The notes below the pieces were generated by a model that saw only the letters and a list, made by a program, of their open reading frames with translations, was not told the origin of the DNA and searched no databases. Source: G963675935 sp963675935 (GTDB taxonomy: Bacteria; Planctomycetota; Planctomycetia; Pirellulales; Thermoguttaceae). From it: 64,000 bases of DNA. The translations under genes were made by a program, and so were the position numbers. The stretch spans positions 1,729,835-1,793,834 of the forward strand of contig CAXXPV010000003.1 in the NCBI GenBank assembly GCA_963675935.2. The letters are read 5' to 3'. Shown piece after piece: positions 59,463 to 64,000 of this stretch (its first letter is position 1; every line of letters begins with the position of its first letter).

Positions 59463-61019
59463 TCAGCCCGCAGCCAGACGACGCTCCACCTGACGAACCG
59501 CGTCGTCGATCCGGCAGTGCTGTTCGGCGACATCGAACGGCTGACCGGCGGCCATCCAGTCGTTCACTCGCTTTTGGGCCGACACCACCGTGCTGTGGCT
59601 GCGATGGCCGAAAAAATGGCCGATCTCGCTCAAGGCCGCCCGTGTGTGTTTGCGGGCAAGCCACATCGCCAGCATCCGAGGATGACTCACCCGCTTGCCC
59701 TTCTCCTCCGATTGCAGCGTGGCCGGCTCCAGCCCAAATACCTCGCAGACGGCCTTCTCGATGTCGAGCAGCCGAACCGCCCGACCGCTCTGACCGATCA
59801 GGTCGGCCAACGCCTCTTCGGCCATCGCCAGCGTGATCGGCCGGTTGTTTGCCTCGGCGGTGGCCATCAACCGGCACAGCGCGCCGGAAAGCTCGCGGGC
59901 GTGGTTGGTCATCCGGGCGGCGATATATTGCAACACGTCGTTGGGCACCTGCATTTTCATCCGACGCGCCATCTGCGCGAGAATGCCCAATCGGGTGGCG
60001 CAGTCGGGCGACTCCAACCGGCAAATCAGCCCTCCCGCAAGACGCGAAATCAACTCGGGCCCAAGCTCCGGCAGTTCCGACGGCACACGGTCGGCGGCGA
60101 AAACGAGCTGCCGTCCCTCGCGTAGGAACGTGTCGATCGTGTGCAGCAGTTCGACCTGCGTGGCCCGCTTGCCCACGAAAAATTGCAAATCGTCGAGAAT
60201 CAACACGCCGACGCCGCGATACTTCCGGCGGAAGTTGGGCAAACCGCTGCCTCGCAACGCTTCGAGGAACTGGCTCGTAAACTGCTCGGCCGAAAGATAG
60301 ATCGTCGTTAACCGGCTTTGCGAACGCCTGGCCGCGGTCCAAACGCCCTCAAGTAGATGCGTCTTGCCGACGCCGGTCGGACCGCAGAACATCAGAGGGG
60401 TCAGTTGGCCCGGCTGACGGACGACCATCTCGGCCGAGGTCAGGGCCAGCCGATTGGCTTCGCCGGCAACGAAGGTATCAAGACTGGCGAAGCGTCGGCG
60501 CGTCGGCGCGGCGTTCGGTTCGTGCGAGCGGACCGACTCGTTCGATTGAGCGGACTGAAGCGAGTGGGCCGGTTGACGTGAATCGGCTTGATCGAATCGT
60601 TTTGCGGATTGTTTTTTAGTCCCTTCGCGCCCTTCACACCCTTCATGCTCTCCAGACTCTTTAGATCGCTCAAGCTTTCGGCGTGGCTCGGGCAACGGCG
60701 CAAGCCGCAAGCCGGGCTGCTCACAGGTGGTTGTGCCGTCGCCTTCCGTGGACCGCATGGTGTCGCCGTCGCTTTCGTCGGATGCCGAATCGAGATGAAA
60801 CTCCAACGCGGGACACGCGCCCAAGACTTCGCTGCATGCCCACTCGACGTGACGACGGAAGTTCGTGCGAATCCAGTCCAAGAAAAATTGATTCGGCGCG
60901 CCGATCTTAAGCGTGCGGCCGTCGTAGTCCAGACGTGTTGCCACGCCGAACCACAGATCAAATCGTTCTTGTCCGACCTTGCCGGCCAGCGCGGTGCGCA
61001 AAGCCGACACGATCTCCAT
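59463..61019 (-). CDS. dnaA: Chromosomal replication initiator DnaA
   Basis: Origin-binding AAA+ ATPase, about 518 residues. Domain I (MEIVSALRTALAGKVGQERF; RLDYDGRTLKIGAPNQFFLD), a long variable linker (about 115-210), AAA+ core with Walker A FCGPTGVGKTHLLEG, Walker B VLILDDLQFFVGK and sensor VFAADRVPSEL, and a C-terminal DNA-binding helix-turn-helix HPRMLAMWLARKHTRAALSE, HRSHSTVVSAQKRV. ATG 61019 chosen; GTG 61034 is possible. dnaN, gyrB and recF are absent, and I see no cluster of DnaA boxes in the flanks, so the origin is probably elsewhere. Confidence 0.93.
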   Translation of the reverse strand: MEIVSALRTALAGKVGQERFDLWFGVATRLDYDGRTLKIGAPNQFFLDWIRTNFRRHVEWACSEVLGACPALEFHLDSASDESDGDTMRSTEGDGTTTCEQPGLRLAPLPEPRRKLERSKESGEHEGCEGREGTKKQSAKRFDQADSRQPAHSLQSAQSNESVRSHEPNAAPTRRRFASLDTFVAGEANRLALTSAEMVVRQPGQLTPLMFCGPTGVGKTHLLEGVWTAARRSQSRLTTIYLSAEQFTSQFLEALRGSGLPNFRRKYRGVGVLILDDLQFFVGKRATQVELLHTIDTFLREGRQLVFAADRVPSELPELGPELISRLAGGLICRLESPDCATRLGILAQMARRMKMQVPNDVLQYIAARMTNHARELSGALCRLMATAEANNRPITLAMAEEALADLIGQSGRAVRLLDIEKAVCEVFGLEPATLQSEEKGKRVSHPRMLAMWLARKHTRAALSEIGHFFGHRSHSTVVSAQKRVNDWMAAGQPFDVAEQHCRIDDAVRQVERRLAAG

Positions 61020-61390
61020 ATCGTCCGTGGTCACTTCCGATGCGTCCTTGGCTCGACTTCCAATCCAGTTCTTCCTGACACGCGAAGAACTGATTCTATC
61101 GATGCTAGCACTGCTGTCAAACGGGCTGGAAGCGGCCGGACTCCGGATTTTCTCCTTTCCCAACCGGACACCGCGAAATCCTCGGGAATGTCGGCGGTGT
61201 ACCCTCGGTTGGACCACGAATTATCTTCGGCCGGAAGATGGCCGCCGCCGTGGAAAACATGTCGAGAATGGACCCCGGCGACGGCCCTCTGGAAAACGCA
61301 AAACCTTTCTGTATCGGCAAATGTAGCGACTCTTCTCAAGTTGTTTTTCAGAAAATTGGAAAAGTCCGCTTGCGGTTCTGCTTGGCGGGC

Positions 61391-61461
61391 TGTAGGAGGC
61401 GACTCCAGTCGCCGACTGGTGGCTTTTTTCGGACCATCGGCGACAGGAGTCGCCTCCTACA
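61391..61461. repeat. Palindromic repeat, TGTAGGAGGCGACTC family
   Basis: Arms 61391-61413 and 61439-61461 pair with one mismatch; third member of the family seen at 15764 and 20742. Lies upstream of dnaA, about 370 bases from its start. Confidence 0.9.
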
Positions 61462-61507
61462 GTGAAAACTGATCGGGCCAGGAAAATCCCCACCCCCCTC
61501 TTGCAGG

Positions 61508-61600
61508 ACAGAGTCGAGAGGTGGCGCGGTGGCCGGGGGGTTCCATTCCCACCTCCCCATCATCGAACCGGACAGGCGGATTTCCCGCATCCGGCTCTCG
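61508..61600 (-). mobile_element. Group II intron 3' end remnant (domains V-VI)
   Basis: On the minus strand, a 34-base domain V (61564-61597: GAGCCGGATGCGGG-AAA-TCCGCCTGTCCGGTT...) with AGC triad, followed by a domain VI hairpin with an unpaired A seven bases from the presumed 3' end at 61508. Everything 5' of domain V is replaced by a transposase fragment. Different class from the intron at 21.4 kb. Confidence 0.8.
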
Positions 61601-61915
61601 GACACCGAGAACTGCATCGTCACCGTGCATCTCGCCTACGCCGCCGGCGATTTTCATTGCCTGCTGGATGGCGATTTGTTTCTGCCCGGGGACTGGTCGA
61701 ATGACCGCGCCCGCTGCCGCGAGGCAGGCATTCCCGATGACGTGGTGTATCGCCCGAAATGGAAGATCGCGTTGGAGCTTTTCGATCGTGCGCGCAACAA
61801 CGGCGCGACGTTCGACTGGCTGACGTTCGACGAGGGATACGGCGGAAAGCCTGCGTATTTGCGGGAATTGCACAGTCGCAAGCAGCGTTATGTGGGCGAA
61901 GTGCCGACGACCTCT
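61601..61915 (+). pseudogene. IS701-like transposase remnant (middle part)
   Basis: Open frame with CIVTVHLAYAAGDFHCLLDG, LFLPGDWSNDRARCREAGIP, VVYRPKWKIALELFDRARNN and FDWLTFDEGYGGKPAYLREL, recognisable as an IS701/IS4-type DDE core. It is cut at VGEVPTT, where antisense integrase sequence begins, and at the left by the intron remnant. Overlaps in content with the fragment at 29600-30110. Confidence 0.72.
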
Positions 61916-62340
61916 TCGGCAGTAATCGGCCAGCCCTTGCTCTTTCGTGCCCTGACACCACGCTTGACCTGCTGGGGCTTTCGGATTTTCAGTAGACTGG
62001 GCATCATGCCCTGGTCCATTGCCCAAACCAGTGCCGACCGAAGATGGGCGAAGTAGCTGCCGATCGTGGTTTCGGCCAAGCCGCCGGGTGAAAAGTCCGC
62101 CGGCCAGCCGCGGCAAGTCCACATCAAGCACGTGATGTGCTGCCGTCCGCCGCCGACGGGTTTGCACGTCGCCGGCGGCATTGCCCGCAAACCGCCCGGC
62201 CGCATCCAAAACCTCTGCCGAGAATTCCGGCGTACCGGGCTTGTCGGCCGCGTTGATAACGGCGATTCCATATGTCTGCTTGCCGTCGCCGCCGTCGGTC
62301 GGTTTCTCTTTTCGTTACTGTCGTACTCCTCACTCTCCGA
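61915..62340 (-). pseudogene. Tyrosine integrase N-terminal remnant
   Basis: AETTIGSYFAHLRSALVWAM, DQGMMPSLLKIRKPQQVKRG and KSKGWPITAEE are typical of the core-binding region of a tyrosine recombinase (the part just before the catalytic domain). The upstream part is spread over other frames (GKQTYGIAVINAADKPGTPE) and may be a separate remnant. The catalytic domain is missing. No gene is seen in the rest up to 62419. Confidence 0.55.
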
Positions 62341-62419
62341 GTGAGGTCGAGCCGCTACAACCTTACGCTGAGCGTGAGGAGTACAGCCCAAATCACGACA
62401 CTTACTGATTCGCCGGTCC

Positions 62420-62800
62420 TTAGCGAGGTTGCCGCGGGTGTTCGCAACCCATGACGGCTTCCTGGCGGTCGCGATACGCCGGAAGACGGTCGGCCAACCG
62501 GCACATGCGAAACGCCTCCAAATTGCGCGGCGAAAGACCGCACAACCGCAACACGCCGTCGTGTTCTCTGATCCGGTGGTACAACCGCGCCAACTGTCCG
62601 ATCAGACGGCGATTCAGTTCGGGCACTTCATCAAGTTCGAGGACGAGTCGATAGGTGAAGTGCTGCTCCAAAAGTCCCCAGAGCCATTCGGCCAGGGGAA
62701 TCTCGTCGGCGTCCAGAAAATCGAGATTCCCAATTCGCACCAATAGACAGTCGGGACCACGCTCAATATCGAAGTCGCAACCAGGCTCGATCGTCAACAT
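62420..62800 (-). CDS. STAS-domain protein (anti-sigma-factor antagonist-like)
   Basis: 126 residues from ATG 62800. A SpoIIAA/STAS-like fold is suggested by CLLVRIGNLDFLDADEIPLA, FTYRLVLELDEVPELNRRLI, QLARLYHRIREHDGVLRLCG and the C-terminal NLEAFRMCRLADRLPAYRDR. The usual phosphorylated Ser/Thr in the D[ST]xG loop is not obvious (DEVPELNRR), so it may be a non-phosphorylated or differently regulated member. Partner kinase not in the window. Confidence 0.72.
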   Translation of the reverse strand: MLTIEPGCDFDIERGPDCLLVRIGNLDFLDADEIPLAEWLWGLLEQHFTYRLVLELDEVPELNRRLIGQLARLYHRIREHDGVLRLCGLSPRNLEAFRMCRLADRLPAYRDRQEAVMGCEHPRQPR

Positions 62801-62962
62801 AACGTTTCTCCCCGAAAACGCCACGGATGACGCACACCAGAAAAGCTCACACACTGCACATTTTATCAGGGATTGAATCCTCGGCAACCCACTAAACAGG
62901 TTGATGGCTTCCAAAAAGCGGATTCATGCATCACGGGGGCTGCGTTTCTTCGCTTACCCAGG

Positions 62963-63190
62963 GTAGAGTCGAGAGGTGGCGCGGTGGCCAGGGGGCTCCG
63001 TTTCCACCTCCCGCTCATCGAACCGGACAGGCGGATTTCCCGCATCCGGCTCTCGGACAAGGATTTCTAGGCTCGTTTGTCATGCTTTCGCCCACGGAAA
63101 GTTGCCGCCAGCTTGGGCAGATGCACCAGCCCCAGTTCGTGATACGGGTGCTGATAGGAATACTGGCTCGTATTCCGCGTCCTTAACCCA
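62963..63190 (-). mobile_element. Group II intron 3' end with maturase C-terminus, truncated
   Basis: Minus strand: frame TSQYSYQHPYHELGLVHLPK then AATFRGRKHDKRA and a stop at 63068-63070, probably the end of an intron-encoded protein; 15 bases later a 34-base domain V (63019-63052, AGC triad) and domain VI with a bulged A, giving a 3' end at 62963. About 100 bases are nearly the same as at 61508-61600. The 5' part is cut off near the insertion-sequence terminus at 63211. Confidence 0.75.
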
Positions 63191-63210
63191 TGCTTGCGAC
63201 ACAACCACGT

Positions 63211-64000
63211 GTAGCAGGCACACTCCGTGTGGGCCGCTAAAAACTTGGTGTAAGGAATGTTTTGTTATTCGGACAGTATTTGTTCCCTTGAAAGGCGATG
63301 GCCTGCTGAACAGGGATCGTTAAGCCGAGGTTTTCTCGGATCCACTTCCCCACCGCGGCAACCGGCACGGTGGCAAATGCTTGTTGTAGGGTGTCCGAGG
63401 TTATGTGCGTAACCGCAGCTCCAATGTTCAGCAGTGATCCGGTCATGCCTCCCTTACTGTGCGTTCCTTGAATACGCTTGTATTTGCCCAAGAGCGACTC
63501 CAAAACCTCACTGCTGCCCAACAGATGCCGCCCTTTTTTGACCCATCGAGATTGTTCCTTGACAAACTGCACAATCCCCGCTTGCAGGCGAAGACCGCTC
63601 GGCGTGCGCGCCAGGAGAAGCAAGCGACTTTTCAATTCCTTGGCCGCATGACAATGATACCCTTTTTTGCGGACGTAACGGACTGCCTGTTCCGCGACGG
63701 CCAGCAGTTCGGTCCAGGCAGCCAACGCCGAACGGTACTCGCTAAGCCACCCCAGTTTCTGCCGCAGCTTCTTGCGATCGACCGTCTGCCCGGGAAGGTC
63801 TCGCGGGGCGTCCAGGTAGGCCAACGCCCGGCTTCCCCAGTTGACCAACGTGTCCAGATTCATATAGCGTGCCTTGGTTCGCAAACTGGGCGGAACCAGA
63901 AACGCCAATTCCGTCAAGGTGGTTTGTAGCTTCGTGCGGTTGGTGTGGGTGACGAAGGATTGCCACGCTGCATCGTTGTGCAACTCTCGTTTGAGCAGAA
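63211..64000 (-). mobile_element. Second copy of the 34-bp-terminus DDE insertion sequence (partial)
   Basis: The terminus GTAGCAGGCACACTCCGTGT... at 63211-63244 is identical to the ends of the element at 21033-25296. The element runs on the minus strand out of the window. It abuts a group II intron remnant. Confidence 0.92.
63237..64000 (-). CDS. DDE transposase, C-terminal part (continues beyond window)
   Basis: About 254 codons visible, open at the window edge. Matches the transposase at 23894-25270 except two residues seen (IT for KT; KY for KN). Contains VLESLLGKYKRIQGTHSKGG with the probable catalytic Glu. Because the first copy is split by an intron, this copy may be the intact source. 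Confidence 0.88.
   Translation of the reverse strand, partial: LLKRELHNDAAWQSFVTHTNRTKLQTTLTELAFLVPPSLRTKARYMNLDTLVNWGSRALAYLDAPRDLPGQTVDRKKLRQKLGWLSEYRSALAAWTELLAVAEQAVRYVRKKGYHCHAAKELKSRLLLLARTPSGLRLQAGIVQFVKEQSRWVKKGRHLLGSSEVLESLLGKYKRIQGTHSKGGMTGSLLNIGAAVTHITSDTLQQAFATVPVAAVGKWIRENLGLTIPVQQAIAFQGNKYCPNNKTFLTPSF

Noticed and set aside
61020..61390. Possible chromosomal origin upstream of dnaA
   Set aside because: No TTATCCACA-like cluster or AT-rich unwinding region was seen in this stretch.
61497..61612. Initially read as coding for the N-terminus of an IS701-like transposase (PDRRISRIRLSD)
   Set aside because: The minus-strand sequence folds as group II domain V/VI; that peptide is the antisense reading of intron RNA.

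Overview
The window looks like a chromosomal segment of a planctomycete, most likely a Pirellulales-type relative. I infer this from family content, not from a marker gene: a DUF1559 protein with a prepilin-like N-terminus, an ECF sigma factor coupled to a Ser/Thr kinase with TPRs, an LEPR-XLL-like secretion motif with dockerin-like repeats, a PEP-CTERM-like protein, a lipoprotein form of FlgI with HEAT-like repeats, HNH-associated-repeat proteins, and many palindromic intergenic repeats. Most core genes look GC-rich; several accessory genes (about 32-47 kb) look lower in GC.

Layout. 0-18 kb is mostly core: a DUF900 esterase, a CehA/McbA-like protein, a tight dnaJ-rnpA-yidD operon, a FlgI-like lipoprotein, smc, an MFS exporter, an MMPL/RND transporter, a GNAT acetyltransferase and an M16 peptidase homologue without the zinc motif. 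18-25 kb is a mobile zone: a three-gene toxin-antitoxin-like cluster, an IS701-like element with TTAA target duplications, a structured-RNA candidate, and a three-level nest (a DDE insertion sequence split by a group II intron, itself split by an IS630 element). 25-30 kb returns to housekeeping genes (larE, a methyltransferase with DUF1330, a transglutaminase lipoprotein). 30-46 kb is accessory: a tyrosine recombinase, the PEP-CTERM / sigma / kinase / exported protein / DUF1559 cluster, an IS200 element, a tRNA with CAT anticodon beside a decayed integrase, and a conserved gene split by a complete IS66 element. A diverged inverted repeat (31.9 and 46.1 kb) brackets this 14 kb. 46-59 kb holds a BON protein, serA and a class V aminotransferase separated by a ParE-type toxin-antitoxin pair, a large esterase, a DUF433 gene with a decayed partner, an ECF sigma/anti-sigma-like pair and two overlapping HNH-repeat genes, one with a MucR/Ros-type zinc finger. 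59-64 kb has dnaA, a STAS protein, and a graveyard of transposase, integrase and group II intron 3' ends, closing with a second, nearly identical copy of the 21-25 kb transposase.

What stands out: a palindromic repeat with 31-bp arms occurs once just upstream of smc and once inside smc, in frame, in the hinge region. Several other palindrome families are scattered and nested inside each other. No CRISPR array or recognisable large defence system was found. The most novel-looking protein system is the HNH-repeat gene pair at 57.2-59.1 kb; the most striking DNA-level observation is the in-frame palindrome in smc.
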